Assembly: GCA_029582165.1 (NCBI GenBank)
Contig: CM055868.1
Span: 24,458,891-24,522,890, forward strand
DNA length: 64,000 nt
DNA from: Portulaca oleracea
Lineage: Eukaryota; Streptophyta; Magnoliopsida; Caryophyllales; Portulacaceae
Direction: 5' to 3'
This document shows, piece after piece, positions 1 to 11,140 of this stretch. Every line of letters begins with the position of its first letter. The stretch's first letter is position 1. The notes beneath the pieces are model-generated. The model was not told the DNA's origin. It searched no databases and saw nothing but the letters and a program-made list of their open reading frames with translations. The translations under genes were made by a program, and so were the position numbers.

Positions 1-249
1 ATTGTGTTTGTTGATTTTGATGCATATTGGAGCTTTGAGGAGAAGTTGGAAAAATAGTGCACGCAAGGTGTTCGATGAAATTCCCAAGTGAGAAAAACAC
101 AAAGAACCCTTAGCCAAACACAAGCCAACTACAAGAAAACCCCCTCAAACTCCACAAAATATCCCAAACACATACCATCCTTTACCCTTCCCTCGATATG
201 GATGGACAAGTTTATTCCGATCGAGAGGGATCAAGCCATCGAGGTTGCC

Positions 250-1265
250 CTCGAATTCGAGCTCTCGAGGACCGACTCACCACTTTTGACAATCGGTTCT
301 CCACCCTCGAGCGCAACATGAATGCAAATATGGCGTGAATGGACAACCTCACCCAAGAGCGTCCGGTTCCACCCCGAGTTGAACGACCGAGGCGCGCACC
401 GAGCCCTATCCGTCCTCCTCCCAACTTTAAGTCGAGTGACGATGCTAGAGGCTCCCCTCGACGCCGTCCACGTCGAGAAGTGCATGATCGACCCCTTCGT
501 GGTGATTTCCAAGACGTCAAGATCGACATCCCCGAGTTCAATGGTACCAATGATATGGATGACTACATCGAATTGGTCCAATTGATGGATAAGATCTTCG
601 AGACCAAGGAGTATGATGGTGAGAAGAATTATAAGGTCGCGAGCTTTAAACTCACCAAGGCCGCCTCGCTTTGGTTTGAGAATATGAAGGTACATCGGGT
701 TCGTGAAGGAAAGGCAAGGATTTCTACTTGGACACGACTCAAACAAGTGATGAATCGCCGTTTCTTGCCCAAAACCTACAAGCAAGACGTCCTACGGAGT
801 CTATATTCTCTTACCCAAGGGAAACGATCCATCGGTGATTACATCTCGGAGTTCGAACAACTTCTCATTAAAAGTGGCCTTCAAGAGCCAGAAGAGCAAA
901 CCATGATGCGATTCTTGAATGGGTTAGATCCTTTTGTTGCCAAGAAGGTTGAGGTTCAACCCTACTATTCGATGGACGATTTGTGCAGTTTGGCTCTCCG
1001 AGTTGAGCGAAGAAGAATGGAAAGGTCCGACACCAAACCCTTGTCTAGACCCGTTTACTCACCTTCTAGCCGACCCCCTCCGGATTCAAGCACTCCGAAG
1101 TCTAACGAGACACCCAAGTCCATACCGACACCAAGAATTCACAAAGGAAAGGGACTTGCTACGGTGACTCCAACGGACCTCCTTGACGGATGGAAGGCCG
1201 GAAGTGTTTTAAGTGTCATGGTTATGGCCATTTTCAAGCCGATTATCCAAACCGACGTACTTTGA
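250..1265 (+). pseudogene. gag capsid relic of gypsy element 1
   Basis: This is the structural gag region of a gypsy retrotransposon, which would assemble the cytoplasmic particle. The clearest frame begins at an ATG at 339, but the codon just before it is TGA and the same frame upstream (from about 250) still reads as a gag-like helical segment (ALEDRLTTFDNRFSTLER). The 339 start is therefore probably an artefact of a stop mutation. From about residue 70 the retrotrans_gag core is clear (IDIPEFNGTNDMDDYIELV, then LTKAASLWFENMK, then RRFLPKTYKQDVLRSLYSL). A proline/serine-rich linker follows, and the frame shifts into the zinc-knuckle ORF near 1190. Confidence 0.85.
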
Positions 1266-1800
1266 CACTTCAAGAAGTACAAGAGATCGATGAAGAGCTT
1301 CAAAAGGCTCAAGGCGACTCGGAAGTAGTGGTTGAAGATACGGTTACTAGCGATGAGGAGGATGCCGCCCCCGTACCCCCCGTACGTAGAGGCGCATTTG
1401 TTTTGAGGAGAGCTTTACATACCCATGAGACTCCCCTTGACAAGGCCCAAAGGGAAATGTTGTTCCAAACGCGGTGCTTCGTGGGTGAAAAGGTGTGCAC
1501 TCTTGTCATCGATGGAGGGAGTTGCACGAACGTCGCGTCAACCACTATGGTGGAGAAGCTTGGCTTGCCTCTATTACCGCACCCTTGACCTTATTCACTC
1601 CATTGGCTCAACGATCACAACGGCGTCAAGGTAACTAAGCAAGTCTTAGTAAATTTTTCTTTTGGATCTAACTACGATAATTCCCTTGTTTGTGATGTTG
1701 TCCCTATGAGCGCTTGTCACATTTTTTTGGGTCGTCCATGTGTCGACAATGACGGTGCCTGAATGGGTTGGACAACACTTACACATTCACCCATAAAGGC
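1190..1800 (+). pseudogene. zinc knuckle and aspartic protease relic of gypsy element 1
   Basis: The frame is shifted relative to gag. It opens with a CCHC knuckle whose last cysteine is tyrosine (CFKCHGYGHFQADY). An acidic linker follows, then the retropepsin region with the active-site stretch TLVIDGGSCTNVAS. The open frame ends at a TGA near 1586, but recognisable protease continues to about 1800 (VCDVVPMSACHIFLGRP). The lost knuckle cysteine, the stop and the frameshift show it is dead. The DGG form of the active site occurs in some relatives, so it is not taken as a lesion. Confidence 0.85.
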
Positions 1801-2210
1801 AAGAAGGTCAAGCTACTTCCATTTCTCCCCAAGAAACTGAAACTTCCAAAGTCGGGATGGGTCATGAGATGAGGAACCTTCTCATGATGAGAGAAACACG
1901 GGAAGAGCGTGCTCTTGGCGAGGATGAGCTACCTCTTGCTTTGTCCTTGCCTTGTAGCGAACCTAGCGAGGTTGAGAGTCCCCAAGCTCCACATAAATTT
2001 CCTCTTCCGTCCCTTAAACCCTCACCTCCATAAAACAAGCCTCCTTCCACTTTCTTGCATTTGGACGATGGGTACATTGTGGGATTTGAAGCTAGTTGGA
2101 TGTCCGGCATGTTGACTTGTAGTGATCAAGATGCTAGAAGTTCTATGACGCCAATTGATGGAGAATGCATCGGTTTTAACCCCCAAGAGTTGAGGGCAAC
2201 TCTTCTTCAA

Positions 2211-2220
2211 GAGGGGGAGT
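2211..2220 (+). other. polypurine tract of gypsy element 1
   Basis: The purine run GAGGGGGAGT lies directly before an LTR-like TG start at 2222. This is the expected plus-strand primer position and fixes the left end of the 3' LTR. Confidence 0.75.
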
Positions 2221-2557
2221 ATGAACCGTGTCGGGTTCAGGTCCGAGCCACCAAAATCGGGCTCGTAGATGATGGCAAGAAGGGAGAAATCCCGACCCAA
2301 CGTTTCCACACTAAACCCGCTCATCCTGACATGTTCAAGAACCGTTATTTCAAGGGGTGGATTGATGAGCATCGGGTTGGCATGGCTAGGGCGAGTCGTC
2401 GGACGTTGGAGCTTGGAGAGGCTCGGGATTTTCCCCACCAACCCCATTGTCCTCGGGGTCATACTGGGCCGTCTGAGGACAAGAAATATTAAAGAATCGG
2501 GGTTCGGGAGTGATCGTGGAAGCGTTGGAGTCACGGAGGAACTGGCGCCGGCCGATA

Positions 2558-2805
2558 GCGATCACGCCCGAAGTCGGCGCCACGTCGCGACAATGTCTCG
2601 CGGACCGTCGCGCTTCGCTACGGACTTGTGGCGCCCGCGACATTTGGTAGCAGAGCCGGGGAGTGTCTGGGCAGCGGGTGGTCGCGCTCGCGACCATTTC
2701 TGTCACGCCCGCGACACCAGTCAGGAAGCACTGGAATGCTCGGGGCAGTGAGCTGTCACGCACGCGACGAGGCCCGTCACGCCCGCGACTCCTCCTGCGA
2801 CACGC
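2558..2805. repeat. interspersed palindromes of the GTCGCGCCCGCGAC type
   Basis: About eight variants of a 14-bp near-palindrome (GTCACGCCCGCGAC, GGTCGCGCTCGCGACC, GTGGCGCCCGCGAC and similar) lie in 250 bp of the LTR U3, separated by unrelated 10-30 bp spacers. The motif closely resembles the array at 11909-12273 in a different retroelement. Confidence 0.75.
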
Positions 2806-2853
2806 GCGTTGTTTTGTTTATTTTGCTGAGTTTTTAACCTAATTTCTGTTTAG

Positions 2854-2861
2854 TATAAATA
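2854..2861 (+). promoter_or_regulatory. TATA box of the gypsy element 1 LTR
   Basis: TATAAATA follows the palindrome-bearing U3 and precedes a T-rich presumed R/U5, the normal place for an LTR promoter. Confidence 0.55.
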
Positions 2862-3328
2862 CTATGTTTAGCACTCCTTTCAAGGCAGCTGATGTTTATG
2901 AATGATATGCTAAGGCATTGCTAGGGTTTCTCCCTTTTCTCTCAAAAATCTTGTTCTTACTTTATCCATTTGTTAATGGTGGTGTTAGCAAGTCATTCCT
3001 TTATTGATCATTTGGTGGATGTTCCCTTTATGATGGTCATGGTGGGGTGCTAGGTTTTGGTGGTGGATTCTCCTTTATCCAAAATCATATCCAATCCCTT
3101 TGGTGTTCAAGGCTCATGTCTTAGTTGATTTTGATTATTATTCAAGTTCGTGGTTAATATTCTGATGATTCAAGCATGGGTGATTTAGATTGGTGTCTTT
3201 CTCTCTCTATTCTATTGATTATGGGTTCTCAAGTGGTTTTCTCTTATCTCCTCAACAAGAACAACTGAAGCTATATTTATTAATCAATCCACCGTGCACT
3301 GGGAATCGCTCCAAAGGTCTGGAAGTGG

Positions 3329-4033
3329 GTGCCCAAGGTGAAGCAACATTTTGAGGGTGCTTCTTCTGCTAATAACCTTGGTGTGGTTGGTGATTCTTTT
3401 GAGGTTAATGCGGACATCCATTGCCTCCCTTTGGCTGATGTTAGCTCCAATTCGAGTAAAATCTTATCAGATCCGCTTGGTGCCTCTAAGGCTTGGCCTA
3501 ATGCTAAGCGCAAGTTTTCCTATAAAGATGTTCTTTTAAGAGGCTCTCAGTCTGTTAGTTTGGTGGGTTATAGTTTGGTGATCATTTGTGATAGTGCTCG
3601 TACCATCAGCGATCCACTTGTCCTTTTTTATGTTGATTCTTATCCTGTTTTGCCTCGTAATTCTGAGGACTTAGTCCTCGAGGCTCCGAAAGTGAAGAAT
3701 ATGAAGAGGAATCTCAATATAATGTGGAACTCCAAGTGGCGTTTAGTCAGACAAGCTACTTGCAGAATCAGTTCATCAAGGAGCTTAGGTCTCAAAAAAA
3801 GGAAGAAAAAATGTTCTAAAAGACTAGAGTCCAACAGTGAAGATGATTTTGAGATTGGCGATGAGGCTTTGAAGGTTCCCGTGGAAATATGTTTGGATAA
3901 ATTGGACGATGATGCACGCAGAGCGGCGAGGGTTGGGTGTAAATTGGGTGTCATTCATGATAATGAAGACATTGCTGCAAAGAAATTTAGAGACAATTTG
4001 CTGGAAGAAAAGAAGGCAAAAGTGAAGCTTTAA
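3329..4033 (+). CDS. hypothetical protein, possibly a LINE ORF1-like relic
   Basis: This is a 234-residue open frame with no family I can name firmly. The reading frame is open upstream of the ATG (…KVWKWVPKVKQHF). The WVPK.., SSN and SYKDVLLRG segments resemble the linker near the end of plant L1-type ORF1 proteins. A lysine-rich basic patch (LGLKKRKKKCSKR) and an acidic stretch follow. Downstream sequence to about 4177 is T-rich and ends AATAATAAAAAAAAG, which could be a LINE 3' tail. A diverged host ORF is the alternative. No partner gene is adjacent. Confidence 0.35.
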   Translation: MPKVKQHFEGASSANNLGVVGDSFEVNADIHCLPLADVSSNSSKILSDPLGASKAWPNAKRKFSYKDVLLRGSQSVSLVGYSLVIICDSARTISDPLVLFYVDSYPVLPRNSEDLVLEAPKVKNMKRNLNIMWNSKWRLVRQATCRISSSRSLGLKKRKKKCSKRLESNSEDDFEIGDEALKVPVEICLDKLDDDARRAARVGCKLGVIHDNEDIAAKKFRDNLLEEKKAKVKL

Positions 4034-4221
4034 TTTTATTTTCGCTATTTTTATGGTTCGTGAGCTGGGCGCTTTTGTTTGGTTATGCTGTGTTTCTTGA
4101 GCTGTTTTTATTGTCCTGTTTGACAATGGTCATTTTGTGAACTTTGCCCTTTTTTGGGCCATAAATAATAAAAAAAAGATTAATAAAGTGTCAGCAATTT
4201 ATAGGACAAATATTCGTAGGC

Positions 4222-4391
4222 AGGAAAAATCCTCACCCCCATTGGGGATGGAGATGGGGACGGGGACGATTTTTCAAAATCCGGTCGGGTACGGGGTGGG
4301 GATGGGGACAAAATTTTCCCCATCCCCGTCCCCATCCCCGAATCCCCGCCCCCGAAAATTTTAAAATTATCAAATAACTTTTATTCTAATT

Positions 4392-4446
<55 letters not shown>

Positions 4447-4820
4447 GCAAGGATAAAGTAGTAACTTCTTGAATTTTAAGTCGGAAACCCTAACCTAAAC
4501 TCGCTTCCCTCCTCCTCCATACTATATATATTGATGTATTATTGTTTGATTTTGATGTATTATTGTTTGAGCAAATTAAGTACGTTGTATTTTGAACATG
4601 TTAAAAAACTGGGTTCGATTAAAAATCTGGTCCGATTAAAATTTGGTTAGATTTTGGATAGCTTTAGAAAATCCCCGTTGGGGATGGGGAATCCGCGGGG
4701 ATGGGGATGAGGCAAGAATCATTTCCCGAAGTGGGGAGCATCCACTAATTCGGAACTTAATTTGAAAGCCATATTTCGACCCGGACGTTTTCGGGCTGCC
4801 ATTCGCCCCATTGCCATCCG
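4222..4820. mobile_element. GC-rich TIR element, copy 1 (left end decayed)
   Basis: Blocks of GGGGATGGGGA-type sequence and their complement flank an AT-rich core, and the right end is CCCCATTGCCATCC. The same layout is found at 24246-24830. The first ~50 bp of the left terminus are not recognisable here. It has no coding capacity. Confidence 0.7.
4394..4441. repeat. (AT)n microsatellite, 48 bp
   Basis: An uninterrupted AT dinucleotide run lies in the AT-rich core of the GC-rich TIR element. Confidence 0.97.
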
Positions 4821-5027
4821 TAAGTGGTGAACATATCCATTAAAATGAATGGTGGACAAAGAAATTGTTAAGTATATCCATTTATGACGTGATAACCTTG
4901 CAACATATATTCTTATATTCTTGTAAGTAAAATTTGAAAATATTATAGTAAGTGAAAAAGATTAAAAAATATTATACTGGAATATGGGGACAGTAAGATG
5001 CAATGATTTTGAATGAAAATAACACTA
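4821..5027. other. AT-rich intergenic spacer
   Basis: No ORF, repeat or motif that I can support is seen here. Confidence 0.6.
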
Positions 5028-5290
5028 AGGGTGCGTTTGGTTGGTCACTAACTCGGGGGAAATGGTCAATTCTCCTGTGTTGACTTATTTTCCCCATGTT
5101 TGGATGCGGGTTGATTTCGGGAAAATTTTCACGATGGGTCCACCATTTTCTCCATTTTCCTAGGGAAAATTTCCCTAGGGAGGGGGGAGCTAAGAGAAAT
5201 TTTTCCCAGGGAAATTTTTCCCATGGAAAACTTCCCATGAGAAATTCTTCCCGAGAAAAATTTCCCTGAGGTTATTACCAAACACTCCCT
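5028..5290. mobile_element. hAT-like MITE, 263 bp
   Basis: The ends AGGGTGCGTTTGGT and ACCAAACACTCCCT are imperfect inverted repeats of the hAT MITE kind. The interior is made of GGGAAATTTTTCCC-type foldback blocks. A clean 8-bp TSD is not visible. Confidence 0.65.
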
Positions 5291-5499
5291 AAACAGAATA
5301 ATTCAAGTAGAGCATGTTTTATACCATTCTTTTATTGATATGAGTGGATATATCTATTTAATATACATACCCTTTTCCTTTAACTAATGTAAAAGAGAGA
5401 ATTTTGGTATATCTTGGAGTTTACTTGTTTTCTTCTGACTTGTGTCCACACACGGATTTACTATTTCAGCGTTGAGTATTAATCAATAGCTTGCCTAAC

Positions 5500-6035
5500 T
5501 GGTAGCTTGTGTTACACATGAAGTTACTCTTTTGCCTTCGAGTATAATAAGAAAGGATTTCATACACAAATTTCTCTTTTGGCCTCGAGCACACAATAAC
5601 CAAGGATTCTAGCATCAAATTGAAATTAAGTTACTAAACTTAGCAATTAGGATGGGCGGGTTAAATACTTGTCGTATGCATATCTCGCTAAGGCAAATAC
5701 AGGTCATGTGTATAACAAGTGCATGCAAATTAGACATTAAAATTACGAGTCAGATGTATTTCAAGTTTTGGCAAATACTTATATTTTTTGTACACACACG
5801 ATTTTAATTTTGCATACTTGAATACAACAACCAAGAATCATAACATCAAATGAAAATTAAGTTGTTAGCCTATCAATTCGGATAAGCGGGCTACATATAG
5901 GTGGAATGTATATTTGGTTATGGCAAATATGAGCCATGTGTATTTCAGGTTCACACTAATTTGAAGTTAAAACCACGAGTTGCGTATATTTTGGATTTAG
6001 GTAAATATAAGCCGGGTGTATTTAAACCGTCGGTA
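5500..6035. repeat. diverged ~240-bp direct duplication
   Basis: The segment from about 5590 (ATCAAATTGAAATTAAGTT, then GCGGG, then GGCAAATAC and CATGTGTAT) recurs from about 5830 with the same landmarks in order. The copies are well diverged. It is AT-rich and non-coding. Confidence 0.6.
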
Positions 6036-6554
6036 GGACGGATTTGTTAACTAATGGAGAAATGAAAAATAAGCATATTTGCTCTAAGGCTTGGTTGGTT
6101 AATTGGTTTGGTTAAGGTGTAGAATATAAGGCATGATAGTGAAAAAAAAAGTTTGTGTATTATAGTGTTCTAACAATGTATTTGAAGTGACTTTAGTAAA
6201 GTTACTTTTTCATAAATTATTGGTTACATTCATATCTATTATATTTAAATTTGACTCATTAGTTATTATACAACATTCAAAAAAATCAATAGTTGAAAAA
6301 AATATTAAAATGGTACGTTGTTGTAAATACACGCCACCATAATTTTTGTGAGTCGGTCTTATCTTAAAATTTGCAATATAAATTATGTAATTAATATATT
6401 CCAATGATGTCTCCAACATTTGAATTAGTATCCATGTATTGATCTTCTATATATTTATAAGTTGATGTTACACAATTGTTTTTTTTCTTTTTGGCAAAAA
6501 CTTTTGGTTTGTAGAGAAACAAAACCTAGAAAAGCTAGTACTGGACGGATATTA
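6036..6554. other. AT-rich non-coding spacer
   Basis: Only short shadow ORFs are present. No conserved feature is seen. Confidence 0.55.
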
Positions 6555-6946
6555 GAGCACCCGCAATGGTGAGTTTGAGTTTGACTAATTGTATGACATG
6601 AAATCTGTGGAAGAGTCAAAATTTAACATTTTATTTAGCTAGCTTTCCAATGGTGAGAATGAGTTTGACTCATATTAATTAAAAAAAGTAAATCGGTCTC
6701 ACTTAAGAATATAACTAATTTAGTTATATTGATAAAAAATGAGGTGGAGGAGGAAAGAGAAAAAAATATGATTAAAATATTAATATTTTAAACTCGCTTT
6801 CAAACTCGTCTCGCGAGTTTGAAAGCGAGATTCTCATGAGACGAGTCTAATTCTCACCACTGAAATGTCCCATACGACCTCATCCTGTTCTCGATTCATG
6901 CCACGTCAGCAGTGAGTTAAATTAAAACTCACCATTGCAGATGCTC
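6555..6946. mobile_element. Tourist-like (PIF/Harbinger) MITE, 392 bp
   Basis: The ends GAGCACCCGCAATGGTGAGT and ACTCACCATTGCAGATGCTC form inverted repeats and are flanked by a TTA TSD (6552-6554 and 6947-6949). There is no ORF. Confidence 0.85.
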
Positions 6947-7197
6947 TTACTCTACAAGTAAATATTATATTTAGTGGTTTGAAATAATAATTTAAAATAT
7001 TATCAATATAGATAATTTATTACGTTAAGGTCTTCTATCAAAAAAAGTTTTCGATTATAGATAAAAATACTAAATACAACAATATTACTCTTAATTATGC
7101 AATAATAAAATCCAAATAATCCTCATATCAAAACCACAAATTGTACTAGAAAAAGTAAGCATTCTTAAAAAACCAAATTGTACAGTCATACTTTAAT

Positions 7198-7532
7198 GGG
7201 TTTTCGGTCACAAAGATCCGTACTGAGGGGTTTGTGATTGAGAATAATCCAAAGTGACTTTTCGATCACTAGTAGTATGTACTTTTTCATTATTTTCTCA
7301 TATCAGTCTAGAATCAATTTTCCGGTAGGCGACTGGAAATTTCCTTTTTTTAAAAAAAAATTATGAATAAACATACTTTCTGGTTGCCACGTCAACTTTC
7401 CGGTGCCAGAATTGATTCTGGACTGCTATGAGAAAATAGTGAAAATGTACAAACTACCAGTGGTCGAAAATTCACTTTGGATTATTCTCAATCATAAGTC
7501 CCTCAGTACAGATTATTTGTGACAAAAGACCC
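7198..7532. mobile_element. MULE-type foldback MITE, 335 bp
   Basis: Most of the element folds back on itself. It starts GGGTTTTCGGTCAC and ends GTGACAAAAGACCC. The flanks TACTTTAAT (7189-7197) and TACTTTAAA (7533-7541) are a 9-bp TSD with one mismatch, as expected for Mutator-like insertion. Confidence 0.8.
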
Positions 7533-7591
7533 TACTTTAAATGTAACTGGTCAATAAAAACAAATGTAGTATAGCCTCATTTCATTACTTA

Positions 7592-7826
7592 CTCCATTCG
7601 TTCTTTTTTGTCTGTTATTTACGTTTTTCAGTGCCAATCTTTAATCAATAATTTCTAATATAAAATTTTGATAAAAAATTTTAATATTATACTTTTTTAA
7701 TAATATTTTTCATTACGAATCTAATGACATCAATTTCATATAATGAATCATTATACAATTTAAAATATTAATGGTCAAAATTTTTGACACAATTTCTTAA
7801 ACTACAAATAAAAAAAACGGAGGTAG
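7592..7826. mobile_element. Stowaway-like (Tc1/mariner) MITE, 235 bp
   Basis: The ends CTCCATTCGTTCT and AACGGAGGTAG match the Stowaway terminal style and are flanked by TA on both sides. It is AT-rich and non-coding. Confidence 0.8.
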
Positions 7827-8003
7827 TACTGTGAAATAACAGTACTAAAATTTAAACGTTAGATCAAAAGGTTGAAAACATTTGCTCAAAAATAATTATA
7901 ATTTTAACAATTGACGAATTTACCCCTCTTTTCATTAAGCATAAGAGCATAACAAACGGGCAATTAAAGAAATAAGTGCAAGCCACTAAGTAATACTTAT
8001 GTA

Positions 8004-8507
8004 GCATTAGTTCCCAAAAATTCCATCATTTTTAGTGAAGAGGAGGATTAAGGTTCCTCAAATTTTCCATTCAAGTGAGGATTCGAGCAGTCATAGTAAT
8101 CCAAATCACGTTTTTCTTGTTTGTTTGGGAGAAAGTTCATGAAGACAAAGATTCAAGAAGAGATGATTGAGATAGTAAAAATTGCAATCCAAGTTAATGC
8201 TTTCATTCTTAGTTTCAGTAATTAATTCAGTTTTTACATTCATCGTTATTAATTGCTTCTTTAAATATGAGTTTTTCTTTAGTTCTAAATTCTCGTTCTT
8301 GTTTCATTAGGGTTAGTTCCATCTCTAATTCATGTTTTCTTTGGTTATTATTGTTTCAATTTCTTGCTTACTTTAGTTTAATTAATTCAGTTAATTATTG
8401 TTTTCTAATTTGAAATCCCTACCAAACCAATTACCTAAACCTAACACACCATCCCTGAGGATACGACAATCCTTACTCATAAAACCCGAATTACCTTAAC
8501 TGAGCAA
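8004..8507 (+). repeat. 5' LTR remnant (R/U5 part)
   Basis: It is near-identical to 12569-13070 (shared TAGCATTAGTTCCCAA start and AGTGAGGATTCGAGCAG-type blocks) and stops just before the primer site. Nothing left of 8004 matches the 3' LTR. Confidence 0.8.
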
Positions 8508-8525
8508 TGACGCCGTTGCCGGGTA
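8508..8525 (+). other. primer-binding site, tRNA-Asp type
   Basis: TGACGCCGTTGCCGGGTA differs in two bases from the complement of the plant tRNA-Asp 3' end (TGGCGCCGTTGCCGGGGA), which Athila/Tat elements use. Confidence 0.8.
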
Positions 8526-8647
8526 TGGCGTTATTTTGTAAATTAGGCTATTGGTTTTGTAAATAGTTTATTGATTTCTTAGTTGTAATTTAATTCCAAA
8601 AAAAAATGTGAAAAAAGTTTTTTTTTTATTTAAAAAAAAAGCGAGTT

Positions 8648-9850
8648 ATGACCGATGTCATGGTTCCACAATTTGAGCAATAAATATTTTGGAGATATTT
8701 TACTAGATTACAGGATTATCTTGCTAAATGTGAATCATATGGTGTCTTATATGAAAGATTGGACATCTTGGATATTGTGCATGAGGGTGTGAATTATGAA
8801 ACCCGAAATCTCTTAGAATATTATGGGTTTTCTAATTTAGGAGAAGATGATGCATGAGAATTTCTTGAGTGGTTGTCTAGGGATGCTTATGAATTTGAAC
8901 AACAAAATTCTCCCTTTGACCCCCATATTTCAAATTTCGCACAACCCTCTGACACTTTAACTGAATATTCATGTCAATATTCCCTGTATTTTGATGATCA
9001 ATCTTGTGGTCGGGAATATATGGAAAACTCGTGTGATCCTCCCCAATGTGATGTTGAGTTTCATCCTATGTGCTCACATTGTAAATCTCCGTGCCATGAT
9101 TCTAACTCTTGTATTTGGGTTTCCATGCAAGCTAAAGTGGATGAACTGTGTGCGAGAATGACTGAGTACGTGCATGAATTTTTACATGAGACTAACCCTT
9201 GGGTAGAAACTTCTTCTTCACAAGTGGTTGATTCGTTAGTTGAAGTAAAATATTCATCGTCTTTGAGTCCTGAATTGCATGATGATTCTCTTTTGTATGC
9301 TTTTGACGAGGATGATGCCTACTCTAATAGACCTCGTTTTGCATGTATCGAGCTTAGGAGACCCTTAGCTCTAGCTACATCTAAAGAGCATGAGAAAAAT
9401 GATGATTTTTTGTGTGAGGATGTAGATCTTGATAGGAACATACAAAATTATGAACCATTGTCCACGCCATTATCCTTGCTTTTATGTGAAGAGAAGGTTG
9501 AGTCCAATGAATGCCATGGTGTTTGTGATATAACTGAACATGAACTTGTTGAGAGTGAAATTGAATCCTTTGTGATTGAATGTGTGCTTGATACTGAACT
9601 ATTCACTTTCATTAAGAATCAATGCATTAATGAGACATTAGCTACCCTTTCATGTGAGTCAATTGAAAATAATGTAAAATCTTATGATGATGAACTTGAG
9701 TCTATGGGGATTGATCCTACGTGTTTGAACTTGGTTAGTGACACTGATATATTTGATGGTGATATGCTTTATCAGTCGTTGTTTGCATCCAAGTCTTTGC
9801 ATGAGAAAGTTAAGGAATTGTATTGCCCCTCCCGTCGATTTGCATACTGA
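8648..9850 (+). pseudogene. gag-like protein of the non-autonomous element, two stops
   Basis: From an ATG at 8648 one frame runs to 9850 with only two in-frame stops (a TAA in the first dozen codons and a TGA near 8856). After the second stop a clean 325-residue frame remains (8873-9850). The N-terminal part has the helical stretch LEYYGFSNLGEDDA. Just after comes MCSHCKSPCHDSNSC, which fits CX2CX4HX4C, a gag-type zinc knuckle. The remainder is acidic and of unknown fold. I recognise the arrangement from short plant retrotransposon ORFs that accompany Athila-like LTRs. It would need proteins supplied by another element to move. Confidence 0.7.
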
Positions 9851-10309
9851 ATCTCCATTTACAAGTCAATAGGAGGATACATTTGTCATGTCTCTATTTA
9901 CGATGCCTAGGAAAGTTGTGTACATTTTTGCAGTACGTCATTTCATTGACTTTTCTAAGGCTTTCGATAAACTGTTGAGAGCACTAATGTTTGCTAATGG
10001 AATTTTAAGATTGTTCTCTTATGTCCACCATTCCGAGATGCATTCAATGATGCATGACTTGTTACTCCGGGCATTGAATGGTTCTGAGATGGTGTCTGAC
10101 ATCTTGAGGTGAGATGGAGTGACTGATGCTCTATAGGTGATTCATAATATTTTGACCGGGATTACATAGTTTGTGTGTACTCAGTACTTAACCAGGTAAT
10201 ATCTTTCCTTTCTATTTTTAATACGGTTAGTGAGTTTGCTTTATTGGCTTCTTTTGTTTTCTTTTGGTGTGTTCACTTTCCTTTTCCTTTGTGTGCTTGC
10301 TTCCTTCTA
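9851..10309 (+). other. post-ORF untranslated tract
   Basis: No supported gene is seen. Two short open frames (9888-10112, 10175-10492) are T-rich and look incidental. Confidence 0.5.
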
Positions 10310-10465
10310 TTTCCAATGAGGACATTGTTGACCTTTTTTGTGGGAGTGGAGGTGGCATGCATACCGACTTGTGTGTTTCTTTTTCTTTTGTGTGATTTTT
10401 TTTCTTGTGTGTGGTGTCACCTTATGCACAATGAGGACATTGTAGAGTTTTTATGTGGGAGTGGG
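10310..10465 (+). other. two copies of a GAGGACATTGT / GTGGGAGTGG block
   Basis: CAATGAGGACATTGT followed by TGTGGGAGTGGAGG (10315-10353) recurs as CAATGAGGACATTGT with TGTGGGAGTGGGA (10429-10467). Such a purine block follows the coding region in Athila/Tat elements and may serve as an internal polypurine tract. Confidence 0.6.
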
Positions 10466-10834
10466 ATAGCACACGTGCCTGACAAACTTTAGGAAGAGAA
10501 AGAAATTTGGGTTGCCAATGAGAAAGGGAAAATTTTAAATTTTTTCCTTAGCTAGAGGTAGTTTGTATGCATGGTTGTGTCGATGATTGCTCGAATAGTG
10601 CAATTGCTTAGTTAGGAATGGTTAGTGAGTGCTTGATAGGCTTCAAGCTTGGTTGTTGCCTAACTTAAACATAATAACGTCACCTGTATTAAACATGTGG
10701 TTTCCTTAGAAAATTTCACTTCTAGTTGTTAATCGGATGGTCTTAGTTTAGGAGAGAAGTTTTGACTTCTTATGTATCCATGCGTTAATTAAAAAAATTT
10801 TGAAAAAAAAATATAAAAAGAAAAAAAAAATGTT

Positions 10835-11140
10835 GGTACACCTACACAGGCTGGTATGAGGGGTGCGACACTCTTACTCCTTAAGCACTTTGTCGCGTAT
10901 GGAGTAACCTGTGTTGGGAGGGTAAACCCCATTTATGGACCGTTCTTATTCCCGACAAATACTGACACAAAAACATTGAGAAAAGAAAAGCTGAAAATGT
11001 TAGTTCACCTTCATAGATCGGTATGAGTGGTGCAACATTCATATCCCTTAAGCACCTTGTATTTGTATGGAAATGATCTATATAGGAAGAGCAAACCTCT
11101 TTTAGGGTCGTTCACTTCTCAAGCAAACCAACACCAAAAA
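10835..11140 (+). repeat. ~140-bp tandem duplication, diverged
   Basis: The unit at 10835-10975 (GGTATGAGGGGTGCGACA, CCTTAAGCACTTTGT, GGGTAAACCCC) is repeated at about 10998-11140 with the same landmarks. It is non-coding and lies within the element's 3' untranslated region. Confidence 0.65.

Larger units (their letters stand above)
1..3285 (+). mobile_element. Ty3/gypsy element 1, 5'-truncated by the window, pol deleted
   Basis: Plus-strand order is gag, zinc knuckle, protease, a short non-pol stretch, polypurine tract, 3' LTR. Reverse transcriptase, RNase H and integrase are absent between the protease (ends near 1800) and the polypurine tract (2211), so this is a gag/protease-only deletion derivative. 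The 5' LTR and primer site lie outside the window. The right end near 3285 is approximate because no second LTR is available for comparison. Confidence 0.75.
2222..3285 (+). repeat. 3' LTR of gypsy element 1
   Basis: It starts with TGAACC right after the polypurine tract and carries a promoter-like TATAAATA at 2854-2861. No coding sequence is seen. The GC-rich U3 part holds a palindrome array (2558-2805). The end is placed at a CA near 3285 by analogy only. Confidence 0.6.

Noticed and set aside
212..785. Minus-strand ORFs opposite gag
   Set aside because: They are antisense shadows of the gag coding strand.
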